64,000 nt of DNA, taken from positions 1-64,000 of the forward strand of contig QZKV01000156.1 of the NCBI GenBank assembly GCA_003599575.1, read 5' to 3'. The first letter of the stretch is position 1, and each line of letters opens with the position of its first letter. Shown in pieces: positions 56,353-64,000 of this stretch. A program made the translations under genes and the position numbers. Source of the DNA: Desulfobacteraceae bacterium. GTDB lineage: Bacteria > Desulfobacterota > Desulfobacteria > Desulfobacterales > Desulfosarcinaceae. The notes under the pieces were generated by a model. It saw nothing but the letters and a program-made list of their open reading frames with translations. It searched no databases and was not told the origin of the DNA.

Positions 56353-58470
56353 ATGATCATTCGCGAGGGGGAAAATTGCTGGCTCAAGACCCGGGCCGAG
56401 CGGATCTCTTTTTTAGTCGATGCCGCCGATTACTTTGAAGCCTTTGTCCGCGCCGTCCAACAGGCGCGCCAAACGATCTACATTGCCGGATGGGATTTTG
56501 ACAGCCGCCTCGTGCTGAATCGGCGCGGCAAACTTCCCCATGACATTCCGCCGCTGGGTAAGTTTCTCAGCCAAACCGCCAGAGGGAACCCGGGGTTGCA
56601 GATTTATGTGTTGTCCTGGGATTTCCCCTTGATCTATTGGCGCGAACGCGAGTGGTGGCCGGTGGTTCAATTCGGCTGGAAAACCCATCGCCGGATCCAT
56701 TTCTATCTGGATGATCAACATCCCATGGGGGGCGCCCAACATCAGAAGTTCGTGGTCATTGACGACAACCTGGCCTTCTGCGGCGGCGTTGATCTGACCA
56801 ACAGCCGTTGGGACACGGCCGCCCATCATCCTGAAGACGGCCGCCGCAAAAATTCCAGCAGCGCCCATTACGAGCCGTTTCACGATATTCAGATGGCTGT
56901 CAGCGGTGGGACCGCCCGGGTCCTGGGCGGGCTGTTTCGCTCCCGCTGGCGGGGCGCCACCGGCAAGGAAGTGCCGGCTCCCCGCGAGGACCGGCCCAGG
57001 GCCCGGTGGCCCGCGTCATTGTCAGCGGATATCGGAGAATCCGCCGTAGCAGTGGCGCGCACGTTGCCCGCTTACAAAGGCCAACAAGCCGTGCGCGAGG
57101 TCGAGCGGCTGTACCTCGATGCCATCGAGTCGGCCGAGCGTTGGATTTATATCGAGAACCAGTACCTGACCGCGGAGAAGATCTGCCAGCAGTTGTCCCG
57201 GCGCCTCGCGCAGCCCAATGGCCCGGAAGTCGTGATCATCATGCCGTCCAAAGCCAGCGGATGGCTGGAACAAAGTACCATGGACGCCATCCGCCGGCAC
57301 AATCTGAATCTTCTCTTCCAGCAGGACCGCCACCGCCGGCTGGCGGTGTTTTGGCCTTCGGTCGGCCCGGAGGCCGTGCCGGTCTACGTGCATTCCAAGA
57401 TCCTGATCGCCGACGACCGGCTGGCCATCGTCGGTTCCGCCAACCTGAGCAACCGCTCGATGGGATTTGATTCCGAGTGCTGCCTGGCGGTCGAAGGCCC
57501 GCCTGCCAGCCGGACGGCAGCGGCCCTCGACCGATTTCGCCATCGCCTGTTGGCCGAGCACTTGGGAAGATCGATGGAAGAGGTGGCCGCCGCGTGCGCC
57601 AGCGAGAACTCCCTGATTCGGGTGATTCACCATTTGGGAAGCCCGGAGCGCTGTTTGAAGCCGCTCGACATGGATGTCGCGCCGGTAGTGGACGGCACCG
57701 CCTGGGTTCCGGATCCCTCGTTTCTCGATCCGGAAGAGCCGTTTGAGTTCGACCTGGTGATGGACCGCTTTGCGCGTGATTCCAAACCGCGCGCCCGAAC
57801 GGTTCAGTTGATCAAGATCTCGGCTATGCTATTCGTGCTGTTGGCCATTGGGGCCATCTGGCGCTGGACCCCCCTGGCCGGCTGGCTGACCATCGAACGA
57901 TTGGCGCAGTGGGCCGGTTTGCTTGAGAATACACCCTTGCTGATGGTCATGGTGATCGGCGCTTACGTTTTGGGCGGGTTGATCTTTGTGCCGGTCACCC
58001 TGCTGATCGGCGCGACGGCGTTGATCCTGCCCGCCTGGCAAAGCTTCGTATGCGCCATTTCCGGGTGTGTCTTGAACGCCTGGGCCACCTACTGGGTGGG
58101 GCGTGGGCTGGGAAAGCGCGCGGTGCGGCGGTTGAGCGGAAAACGCCTCAACCGCCTGAACAAGTACCTGGCGCGCCGTGGAATCCTGGCCATCATGATG
58201 GTACGCAACCTGCCGATCGCGCCGTTTACGGTTGTCAATATCGTAGCCGGGACCACCCGTATCAAGCAGATTCATTTTCTGCTCGGCACAGCCCTGGGCA
58301 TGTTGCCCGGCATTTTGGTGATCACTGTTTTTACCGGGCAAGTGCTGGAAGTGTTCAAGAATCCAAGGTGGCCCAACTTTCTGGTCGTGGGCGCAGTGGC
58401 GGCCCTTGTGGCAACCGGGCTTTGGTGGATGCGCAAACGGGTGCATGATAAAAACTCGGTAACCCCGTGA
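56353..58470 (+). CDS. Phospholipase D-like / VTT (DedA-type) fusion protein
   Basis: A 705-aa protein. Two HKD motifs make one PLD active site: H130-x-K132-x4-D (HQKFVVIDD) and H347-x-K349-x4-D (VHSKILIADD). After about residue 470 a membrane VTT/DedA domain follows (VLGGLIFVPVTLLIGATAL, MVRNLPIAPFTVVNIVAGTT), with about five helices. It probably acts on phospholipids, as a cardiolipin synthase-like transferase or phospholipase, with a lipid-scramblase-type domain. Located alone after the RND operon. Confidence 0.9.
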   Translation: MIIREGENCWLKTRAERISFLVDAADYFEAFVRAVQQARQTIYIAGWDFDSRLVLNRRGKLPHDIPPLGKFLSQTARGNPGLQIYVLSWDFPLIYWREREWWPVVQFGWKTHRRIHFYLDDQHPMGGAQHQKFVVIDDNLAFCGGVDLTNSRWDTAAHHPEDGRRKNSSSAHYEPFHDIQMAVSGGTARVLGGLFRSRWRGATGKEVPAPREDRPRARWPASLSADIGESAVAVARTLPAYKGQQAVREVERLYLDAIESAERWIYIENQYLTAEKICQQLSRRLAQPNGPEVVIIMPSKASGWLEQSTMDAIRRHNLNLLFQQDRHRRLAVFWPSVGPEAVPVYVHSKILIADDRLAIVGSANLSNRSMGFDSECCLAVEGPPASRTAAALDRFRHRLLAEHLGRSMEEVAAACASENSLIRVIHHLGSPERCLKPLDMDVAPVVDGTAWVPDPSFLDPEEPFEFDLVMDRFARDSKPRARTVQLIKISAMLFVLLAIGAIWRWTPLAGWLTIERLAQWAGLLENTPLLMVMVIGAYVLGGLIFVPVTLLIGATALILPAWQSFVCAISGCVLNAWATYWVGRGLGKRAVRRLSGKRLNRLNKYLARRGILAIMMVRNLPIAPFTVVNIVAGTTRIKQIHFLLGTALGMLPGILVITVFTGQVLEVFKNPRWPNFLVVGAVAALVATGLWWMRKRVHDKNSVTP

Positions 58471-58477
58471 TCCAAAA

Positions 58478-58714
58478 TCAGCCCTTCCGGGCCGCATAGC
58501 ACCTGCGTTCGATGTAGGTACTGCTTTCCTCATCGTACACCGCTTCATTTTCATGGATGAGCCGGGGCGGTCCTTCCCATGCGCCGCATGCCAGCACAAC
58601 AGGATCTCCCAGGTTGAAGGGCTGTCCGCACGCATGGCAGGTTTTTAAAACCATCAATTTTTCGCGATCGATGATCGTTTTCAAATGGCCTCGATCGCTC
58701 ACGTTCATGTTCAT
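58478..58714 (-). CDS. Small Cys-containing hypothetical protein
   Basis: A 78-aa protein with CHACGQPF (C26, C29) and later single cysteines C43 and C72 that could complete a zinc site. The ATG at 58714 has an AAAGGA ribosome site; five more codons upstream are open. Family not recognised. Convergent with the PLD-VTT gene, with only 7 nt between the stops. Confidence 0.65.
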   Translation of the reverse strand: MNMNVSDRGHLKTIIDREKLMVLKTCHACGQPFNLGDPVVLACGAWEGPPRLIHENEAVYDEESSTYIERRCYAARKG

Positions 58715-58983
58715 GACCAATCCTTTCAACGCAGGCCCGCGACTTTTCTGCCGGCCGGCGGCTTTACCCGGGGTGATGTGAGAGAAAATAGGGTCGTGCC
58801 CGTCTCAATTAGGGTATCCACCCCATAAAGCGGTGACCCCCTTTTGACGGATGTCCTTTTTGCTGCGTTTTCCTTATAAACCGCCTGCGCACGAGCTTCG
58901 CAACTTCCCATCGGTCCGGCTGCTTCAACGGCTGCCGGACAGCCCACCAACGGCGCAGCCCGGTTTCCGCCCAACGGGCCGGT

Positions 58984-60414
58984 TCATTTCTTCAGCACGA
59001 TGTAGAGCGTTCCCGCACCGCGCCTGACCAACAGCAGCAGGCTATCTTTGCCTGATTGCTGAATGAGGTTGTTGAAATCGCTCAGCGTTTCAACCGGCTT
59101 GCGGTTGATCTCCTTGATGAGATCGCCCCGCTGAAGGCCGCTTTGGGCGGCCGGGCTGTCCGGCACCACCTGAACGACCACCACCCCTTTTTCATCGGAC
59201 TCCAAACCCAGGCGTTGAGCCAATTCCGGGGTAAGATTTTGAACGGTCATGCCCCATTTCTCTTCGGGTTGCTGCCCCTCTTGTCTTTCGCGCTCAGCTG
59301 TGCTGTCCGGGAGGGTTCCCAGCGTTACGGGGATGGTCTTCGTATCGCCATTGCGGATGACCGTAATGTCTACTTTGCTGCCCGGGGGAGTTCCGGCAAT
59401 CATCCTGGACAGGGCATGGGCCTCTTTCACCTCGCGTCCATTTACCTGGACAATCACATCGCCGCGTTTCAGACCGGCTTTGGCGGCCGGGGCATCCGTG
59501 ACGACATCGGACACCAGAACACCCTCCGTAGTTTTAATGCCCAGGGAATCGGCCAGTTCCTTGTTCAGATCCTGAATCATGACCCCCAGCCAGCCGCGGA
59601 TAACTTTACCCTTTTTCAGTTGCGGCAAAAGCTCGACGGCCAGGTTGATGGGGATTGCAAAGCCGATACCCTGTCCTTGGGCCACAATGGCGGTATTGAT
59701 GCCGATGACCTCGCCATCCATATTGTACAAAGGGCCCCCGCTGTTGCCCGGATTGATGGCTGCGTCGGTTTGCAGAAAATCGTCATAGGGTCCGGCTCCG
59801 ATGATGCGGCCTTTGGCGCTGACGATCCCGGAGGTCACCGTGTGCCCCAATCCAAAAGGATTGCCCACGGCCATGACGCCTGAGCCCACACGCGTATCAT
59901 TGGAGTTTCCCAGCCGGGCGGCCTTGGGAAAGTCTTTATCCGGTTTCACCCGAATCAGCGCCAGATCGGTCTGCGGATCGCTGCCGACCAGTTTGGCATC
60001 GTATTCCTTGTCATTTTCCAGGCGCACTTTGATTTCCGTAGCCCGCGCGACCACATGATGGTTGGTTAGGATCAATCCGTCGGATGAGATGATAAATCCC
60101 GACCCGAGCGCATTGGCCCGGCGCTCCCGTTCCGGAAGACCCCCGAAAAAACGCTCGAAGAACTCGTCACCGAAAAAGTCCCGCAAGGGGTTGTCCTGGG
60201 GCATGCCCGGGTGGCCGCGCTCCATGCGGATGACTTGCGTGGTGGAGAGGTTGACGACACTGTGTTTGACTTCCTCGGCCAGATCGGCCAGGTCCAATGC
60301 CTGCCGCCCGATTGCGCAAGCCGGTAGAAGAAGGAGCAATACGAGTATGCCAATGAACTTGAACGCTCGCCATGCGGTGTCATGGCCGCTGGCGCTGTGC
60401 CGAAATAGACCCAT
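58984..60414 (-). CDS. Periplasmic serine protease, DegP/DegQ (Do-like) type
   Basis: A 476-aa trypsin-like protease/chaperone of the envelope. Catalytic triad H120 (LTNHHV), D150 (DPQTDLALIRV) and S225 (GNSGGPLY), then two PDZ domains (about 280-370 and 385-476). The N-terminal hydrophobic stretch ends with LLPAC, a lipobox-like site at C33, so it may be a membrane-anchored lipoprotein and not a free DegP. The start at 60414 was chosen for the AGGAGG site; the frame extends 63 codons further without one. Confidence 0.94.
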   Translation of the reverse strand: MGLFRHSASGHDTAWRAFKFIGILVLLLLLPACAIGRQALDLADLAEEVKHSVVNLSTTQVIRMERGHPGMPQDNPLRDFFGDEFFERFFGGLPERERRANALGSGFIISSDGLILTNHHVVARATEIKVRLENDKEYDAKLVGSDPQTDLALIRVKPDKDFPKAARLGNSNDTRVGSGVMAVGNPFGLGHTVTSGIVSAKGRIIGAGPYDDFLQTDAAINPGNSGGPLYNMDGEVIGINTAIVAQGQGIGFAIPINLAVELLPQLKKGKVIRGWLGVMIQDLNKELADSLGIKTTEGVLVSDVVTDAPAAKAGLKRGDVIVQVNGREVKEAHALSRMIAGTPPGSKVDITVIRNGDTKTIPVTLGTLPDSTAERERQEGQQPEEKWGMTVQNLTPELAQRLGLESDEKGVVVVQVVPDSPAAQSGLQRGDLIKEINRKPVETLSDFNNLIQQSGKDSLLLLVRRGAGTLYIVLKK

Positions 60415-60574
60415 TGTGACCTCCTGAAACTTTGGTTTAAGTTGATCCGCCCTAAAGAGTTGCGCTTCGCTGCAGGCATAACGCAGGGCAGCCTTCACCA
60501 AGTAAGATGGGAGAGTGCCGGTAGTTGGCCTGGAAGAGATTTCGAGGAGCGAAAAAATGTATGGGACGAATGCA

Positions 60575-60603
60575 AGTATAGCTTTGCCCCCGCAATCCGT
60601 CAT
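60575..60603 (-). promoter_or_regulatory. Promoter of the protease gene
   Basis: On the minus strand ATGACG, 17 nt, TATACT: a fair -35 and a good -10. The start would be near 60568, about 155 nt before the ATG at 60414. No sigma-32 or sigma-E consensus was recognised. The remainder of the 60415-60945 gap has no supported gene apart from the terminator at its end. Confidence 0.4.
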
Positions 60604-60835
60604 TTTGCAGATGCCTTCCGCCGACCGGGTCTTTCCATTTCAATTGTTTATAAGGCTTTACGGGCTGGATGAGGAGTCGGTCGGGGCAGTAGTTTGAAAA
60701 AGAGAACACCCCATTTTCGGCCCCCGGCAGACCTTTAAGCAGCTTCAATGCGATGGTCCGGTCGCATCCGTTTACCAAGGCGAACAGGTGGGGCATCGGA
60801 AATGCAGGCGTCCGACCTCAGGCCCAGCGCATGAA

Positions 60836-60870
60836 AAAAGCCGCCCAAGCGATGGCTGCGGGCGGCTTTT
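60836..60870 (-). terminator. Terminator of the acyl-CoA dehydrogenase genes
   Basis: GCCGCCC (60840-60846) and GGGCGGC (60860-60866) form a GC-rich stem around 13 nt, with A- and T-runs on both sides, so it works for minus-strand transcription and possibly both. It lies about 75 nt after the dehydrogenase stop at 60946. Confidence 0.85.
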
Positions 60871-60945
60871 AGGTGAAAATTGTCGATCCGCTTCACTGTT
60901 GCGATGTCGTCTTTTGCGGGCAACAGGTCAGGGGCAAGCGTGCGC

Positions 60946-62112
60946 TCAAGTCAGGTCTTTGGCCGTATAGTTCAACAGTTCTCGGGCGATGACCAGGCGC
61001 TGGATTTCGCCCGTGCCCTCGTAGATGTCGGTGATGCGCGCGTCACGGAACCATTTTTCGACCAAGTGGTCCTGGCTTGCCGCCATGGCGCCCAGGATTT
61101 CCAGAGCCAATTGGGCGCCCCGGCGGCTCACATCACCGCCTTTTTGCTTGGAGACGGAAGCTTCCAGGTTATTGGGTTTACCCTTGTCGGCCAGCCAGCC
61201 GGCCCGTAAGGTGGTCAGGGTGGCCGCTTCCAGTTCGGCTTCCAGTTCGATCATCTTCTGCTGCACGGCCGAGCGTTTATGCTGGCCGACTTCCCAGTCG
61301 ATCGTGACCCCTTCTTTTTCCAGGGCTTCATTGACGAAATCACGACAGGCCATGATGTTGCCGATGCCCATGGCGGCAACCCCGGGCCGCGTCAGGTTGA
61401 AGGTTTTCATCAGCCCTTTGAACCCGCCGCCGCCTTTTTTGACCGTCTCGTCCAGACCCAGGAGGTTTTCCCTGGGCACGCGACAGTTTTTAAGCACAAA
61501 GGCCGCCGTATCGCTGGCGCGGATGCCCATTTTCTTCTCTTTTTTGACCACTTCGAAACCCGGTGTGCCTTTCATGACCACGAAGGCCTTGATGCCGCCG
61601 CGGCCGGCCGATTTGTCAATAGTGGCCCAGACCACCGAACCCTCGGCGCGGATGCCGGTGGTGACGAAAATCTTCTCGCCGTTGAGCACCCATTCCTCGC
61701 CCTCCAGTTCGGCGGTTGTTTCGATGGCTTTGGAATCCGAACCGCAGCCCGGCTCGGTATTGGCCATGGAGAGGCGGGTTCTGGCCCAGCGTTTTTTTTG
61801 CTCGTCCGTGCCGGCGGCGGTCACGGAAGCATTGCCCAGCCCTGTAATGGGAACTTTCAAGCGCATCATGTCGCCCCAGGTACGGTGCATCAGCATCAAC
61901 ATGTAGAAGACGGTCAGGCCGGTGCCGTCCTTGCCGCGGTCCGCCACCATCTTGTCGATATGGGCGAAATCCTTGGCTTCGGGGAATTCATCCGGGGGAA
62001 GTTCCTCTTCGTTTTCGTCATAGTAGCGGGCGTATTTGCGCAGCACCAGGCCTTCCCGGCGGATCTCCCTGATGATCTCCTGTTCTTTTTCATTCAAAGT
62101 AAAATTGACCAT
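60946..62112 (-). CDS. Acyl-CoA dehydrogenase
   Basis: A 388-aa FAD-dependent acyl-CoA dehydrogenase. FAD/substrate motifs: RLSMANTEPGCGSDSKA, EEWVLNGEKIFVTTG, and the C-terminal DIYEGTGEIQRLVIARELL, where the glutamate of YEG is the usual catalytic base of this type. It is more like short/medium-chain or glutaryl/benzylsuccinyl-type enzymes; the exact chain length cannot be read. Ribosome site CGAGGAG. Second gene after the paralogous dehydrogenase at 62260. Confidence 0.93.
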   Translation of the reverse strand: MVNFTLNEKEQEIIREIRREGLVLRKYARYYDENEEELPPDEFPEAKDFAHIDKMVADRGKDGTGLTVFYMLMLMHRTWGDMMRLKVPITGLGNASVTAAGTDEQKKRWARTRLSMANTEPGCGSDSKAIETTAELEGEEWVLNGEKIFVTTGIRAEGSVVWATIDKSAGRGGIKAFVVMKGTPGFEVVKKEKKMGIRASDTAAFVLKNCRVPRENLLGLDETVKKGGGGFKGLMKTFNLTRPGVAAMGIGNIMACRDFVNEALEKEGVTIDWEVGQHKRSAVQQKMIELEAELEAATLTTLRAGWLADKGKPNNLEASVSKQKGGDVSRRGAQLALEILGAMAASQDHLVEKWFRDARITDIYEGTGEIQRLVIARELLNYTAKDLT

Positions 62113-62139
62113 TATTGGACTCCTCGTTCAAAGGGGTTT

Positions 62140-62258
62140 GTTGGGTTCGTTGGGTTTATTGGGTTTGTTGGGTTTATTGGGTTCGTTGGGTTCTTGTTCG
62201 GGTCCGTCAACTCAATAAACTCAACAAACTCTATAAACCCAATAAACTCCGACAACCC
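62140..62258. repeat. Two 9-nt tandem arrays in inverted orientation
   Basis: Six units of the type [GA]TTGGGTT[CT] (62140-62193) are followed, after 15 nt, by five units of the complementary type AAC[TC]C[AT]A[TC]A (62209-62253). Together they could fold into a long imperfect hairpin. They fill the 62113-62259 gap between the two acyl-CoA dehydrogenase genes. Not a CRISPR: units are 9 nt without spacers. Confidence 0.8.
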
Positions 62259-62259
62259 G

Positions 62260-63372
62260 TTAAGCCGCTGCAACGCCTTCCAGAAGGGAGAGGGTTCGTG
62301 CATTTCTCAACCACATCTCCAGGGGCAGATCGCGGATATAGCCGTGCCCGCCGAAAATCTGCACACCGTTATCGGCGATCAGAACGCAGTTTTTATTGGT
62401 GTAATGCTGGGCCAGGGTGGTGGCCTTGGTGGCATCGCCGTGCTGATCCAGCTGGCTGGCCGCCTTCCATATCATCCAGCGCATGGATTCGATCTCCGTG
62501 TGCATATCGGACAGTTTAAAAGCGATGGCCTGCTTTTTGGCGATCGGTTCGTCAAAGGCGATGCGCTGTTTCGTGTAAGGAACGGATGTATCCAGAACCG
62601 CCTTGGCCAATCCGACGCACAGGGCGCTGTTGGCCACGCGCAGGGTGTTGATCAGGCGGCGCCCGTCAATGCCCTCAGCTCCGCCCAACCGGTCGGCGTC
62701 GGACACAACCACATCCTTCAGCGTCAATCGGGAAAATGGCACCGCTCGTAGTCCCATGACCCTTTCGGGTTCGGCTTCGATGGTCAATCCAGCGGCATCC
62801 CTTGGAACGATGAAGGCGCCGAGATAAGCCAAACCGGTTTGACTGCCGGTTTTGGCGAGCACCAGAAAATGGTGGGCGGTATGCCCGAAAGCAACCAGCC
62901 GTTTTCGGCCGTTGAGCACCCACTCAGCGCCCTTTTTCTCGGCTATGGTGTGCATGTCGGTGCAATCGAAAGAAAACTGAGGTTCATGAACCGCCGCTGC
63001 GGCCGGGGTGAATTGGTCGCCCCCGTACTGCGGCAGGTATTTCTTTTTTTGATCGGCCGTGCCGAAGTCGATGAGCGGGTGAATGAAGGCGGACGGCGCC
63101 ATGATGGCGGTCGCCAAAGAGGCGCAGCCATAGGCCAACTCCTCGCAGATCAGCACTGACGTCATCGTCGCGCGTGACATGCCGATGCCGCCGTAGGTTT
63201 CCGGAACCGCGGCGTTGGCAAGCCCCATCTCCCAGGCCTTGTTCAGTATGTTCTTGGGCACTTCAGCGTCTTCATCGCAATCCCGGGCGATATCCCGCAG
63301 TTCTCGGGATGCGAATTCCTTAGCTGTTTTCACGATCAGTTCTTGTTCCTTGCTGAGTTCAAAAGTGATCAT
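62260..63372 (-). CDS. Acyl-CoA dehydrogenase
   Basis: A 370-aa paralogue of the next gene (same fold, different subfamily). Contains PETYGGIGMSRATMTSVL, EWVLNGRKRLVAFG and the C-terminal QIFGGHGYIRDLPLEMWLRNART. The catalytic-base region reads TLSLLEG in place of YEGT, so the base may be this glutamate or elsewhere. Ribosome site GGAGGATGA precedes the ATG. First gene of a two-dehydrogenase unit ending at the terminator near 60850. Confidence 0.92.
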   Translation of the reverse strand: MITFELSKEQELIVKTAKEFASRELRDIARDCDEDAEVPKNILNKAWEMGLANAAVPETYGGIGMSRATMTSVLICEELAYGCASLATAIMAPSAFIHPLIDFGTADQKKKYLPQYGGDQFTPAAAAVHEPQFSFDCTDMHTIAEKKGAEWVLNGRKRLVAFGHTAHHFLVLAKTGSQTGLAYLGAFIVPRDAAGLTIEAEPERVMGLRAVPFSRLTLKDVVVSDADRLGGAEGIDGRRLINTLRVANSALCVGLAKAVLDTSVPYTKQRIAFDEPIAKKQAIAFKLSDMHTEIESMRWMIWKAASQLDQHGDATKATTLAQHYTNKNCVLIADNGVQIFGGHGYIRDLPLEMWLRNARTLSLLEGVAAA

Positions 63373-63524
63373 TCATCCTCCAGGTTGGTGAGTGGTTGGA
63401 TGGCCCATGAATGTTGGCACCTCCGTGGGGCCCATGCTGATGATCGAAGCTGTCGGGACGCATCTTTTGGCACGGCCTGCACAATTTGGTCCGAACACTG
63501 CAGAATTGCAAGCCAAAAATGTGG

Positions 63525-64000
63525 TCAAACAGGTTCACGGCAGCCGGATATCCCGGACAGCATTTGCCCTGCCCAAACCGGCAAAGGGTCGGCCGTCCAC
63601 ACGCAGCGGCCGTTTCGAACGACGGCCACTTGCCGGAAAGGATCGTCTCTAAAGGAGTTATCCAGGAGCCTGGCTTCATCCGCCAGGAGCAAGGCCGCAG
63701 CCGCATGTTGCATGCTTCTGGGAATGCGGCTGTGGATCTTTGCAGCCGGTACGCCATGCCCGCCCTGCGAAACCCTCTGCCAGACGCGGGCCTCATTGAG
63801 GTGGGCCGCCGCCAGATGAATGTAGACCAGAATGACCTGATAGCCCAGCCCCTTGGCTTTGGCGATAAAATCGACCTTGGAAGGATGTGAGAACACGGTT
63901 TCGAAGCAGAAACTCGTTCCCTGCTGCAACAGCGTGTTGCGGATTTTTTCAGCGAGTCCGGCCGCTTCGTAGCTGACCGATTCTGGATTTAGGGGCTGGA
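63525..64000 (-). CDS. Zeta-toxin-family-like kinase, partial
   Basis: The 3' part (about 158 residues) of a gene that enters from beyond the right edge. ETVFSHPSKVDFIAKAKGLGYQVILVYIHL resembles the zeta-toxin/UDP-GlcNAc-kinase-like P-loop fold, where FETV(L/F)S follows the nucleotide site and R-x3-R residues come after (HLNEARVWQRVSQGGHGV). The Walker A region lies outside the window. Could be the toxin of a toxin-antitoxin pair or a housekeeping kinase; the antitoxin gene, if any, is not visible. Confidence 0.7.
   Translation of the reverse strand, partial: QPLNPESVSYEAAGLAEKIRNTLLQQGTSFCFETVFSHPSKVDFIAKAKGLGYQVILVYIHLAAAHLNEARVWQRVSQGGHGVPAAKIHSRIPRSMQHAAAALLLADEARLLDNSFRDDPFRQVAVVRNGRCVWTADPLPVWAGQMLSGISGCREPV

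Noticed and set aside
62140-62258. Possible CRISPR array
   Set aside because: Repeat units are only 9 nt, directly adjacent, without unique spacers, and no cas gene is in the window.
61279-62751. Plus-strand open frame over two acyl-CoA dehydrogenase genes and the repeat array
   Set aside because: Antisense shadow; it passes through the intergenic repeat and matches no family.

Overview
The window looks like chromosomal DNA of an anaerobic, acyl-CoA-oxidising Desulfobacterota bacterium, probably from the Desulfobacterales / Desulfosarcinaceae. This is inferred from gene content: a two-subunit glycine decarboxylase, ADP-forming acyl-CoA synthetases, acyl-CoA dehydrogenases, a 4-hydroxybutyryl-CoA dehydratase-type Fe-S flavoprotein, a multi-[4Fe-4S] protein and CoxE-type VWA proteins. 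GC content is moderately high. I found no rRNA, tRNA, CRISPR array, insertion sequence or phage gene. About 53 protein genes are supported; most other long open frames are antisense shadows caused by the GC-rich third codon position.

Layout. 1-2506 (minus): gcvH-gcvPA-gcvPB, cut by the window edge, without gcvT. 2844-7804 (minus): an ABC operon (ATPase, permease, GldG-like protein, DUF4340 protein) with a good sigma-70 promoter. 8106-8886 (minus): a low-molecular-weight tyrosine phosphatase and an HTH/Zn-ribbon protein, divergent from 9273-10418 (plus), an NtrC-like response regulator that has lost the GAFTGA loop, both arginine fingers and the DNA-binding domain. 10573-12225: B12-binding-type radical SAM protein. 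12445-13008: HD hydrolase. 13341-17453: 2-oxoglutarate dehydrogenase E1 and E2 behind a strong promoter. 17623-25199 (plus): an orphan ADP-forming acyl-CoA synthetase alpha subunit, an SDR, a MATE transporter, Tag glycosylase, a DMT transporter, and an alpha/beta acyl-CoA synthetase pair.

25321-37109: ABC exporter behind a perfect-spacing sigma-54 promoter, AI-2E transporter, DUF4124-TraB/GumN protein, cysteine desulfurase, a cupredoxin protein followed by a membrane adenylate/guanylate cyclase, MPG glycosylase, and a chemoreceptor preceded by a separate secreted Cache protein. 37749-43312: TatA, a Cys-rich protein, a MetE-core-like methyltransferase homologue, a MoxR ATPase with a CoxE-like VWA protein, and a LamG-VanZ fusion. 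43442-49558 (minus): a catabolic cluster (TetR regulator, 4-hydroxybutyryl-CoA dehydratase-like enzyme, SDR, Fe-S protein, thiolase) with a candidate TetR operator. 50212-56134: a TolC/adaptor/RND tripartite efflux operon. 56353-64000: a phospholipase D-VTT fusion, a small Cys protein, a DegP/DegQ-type protease, two acyl-CoA dehydrogenases and a zeta-toxin-like kinase cut by the edge.

How it fits together. Much of the window serves activation and beta-oxidation of CoA thioesters feeding central carbon oxidation (acyl-CoA synthetases, dehydrogenases, dehydratase, thiolase, 2-oxoglutarate dehydrogenase, glycine cleavage), mixed with envelope export and stress functions and environmental sensing. 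The most unusual items are the gutted sigma-54-type regulator, the split Cache/chemoreceptor pair, the cyclase with no canonical start codon, the dehydratase cluster, and several long palindromes and 8-9 nt periodic repeat tracts in intergenic DNA.
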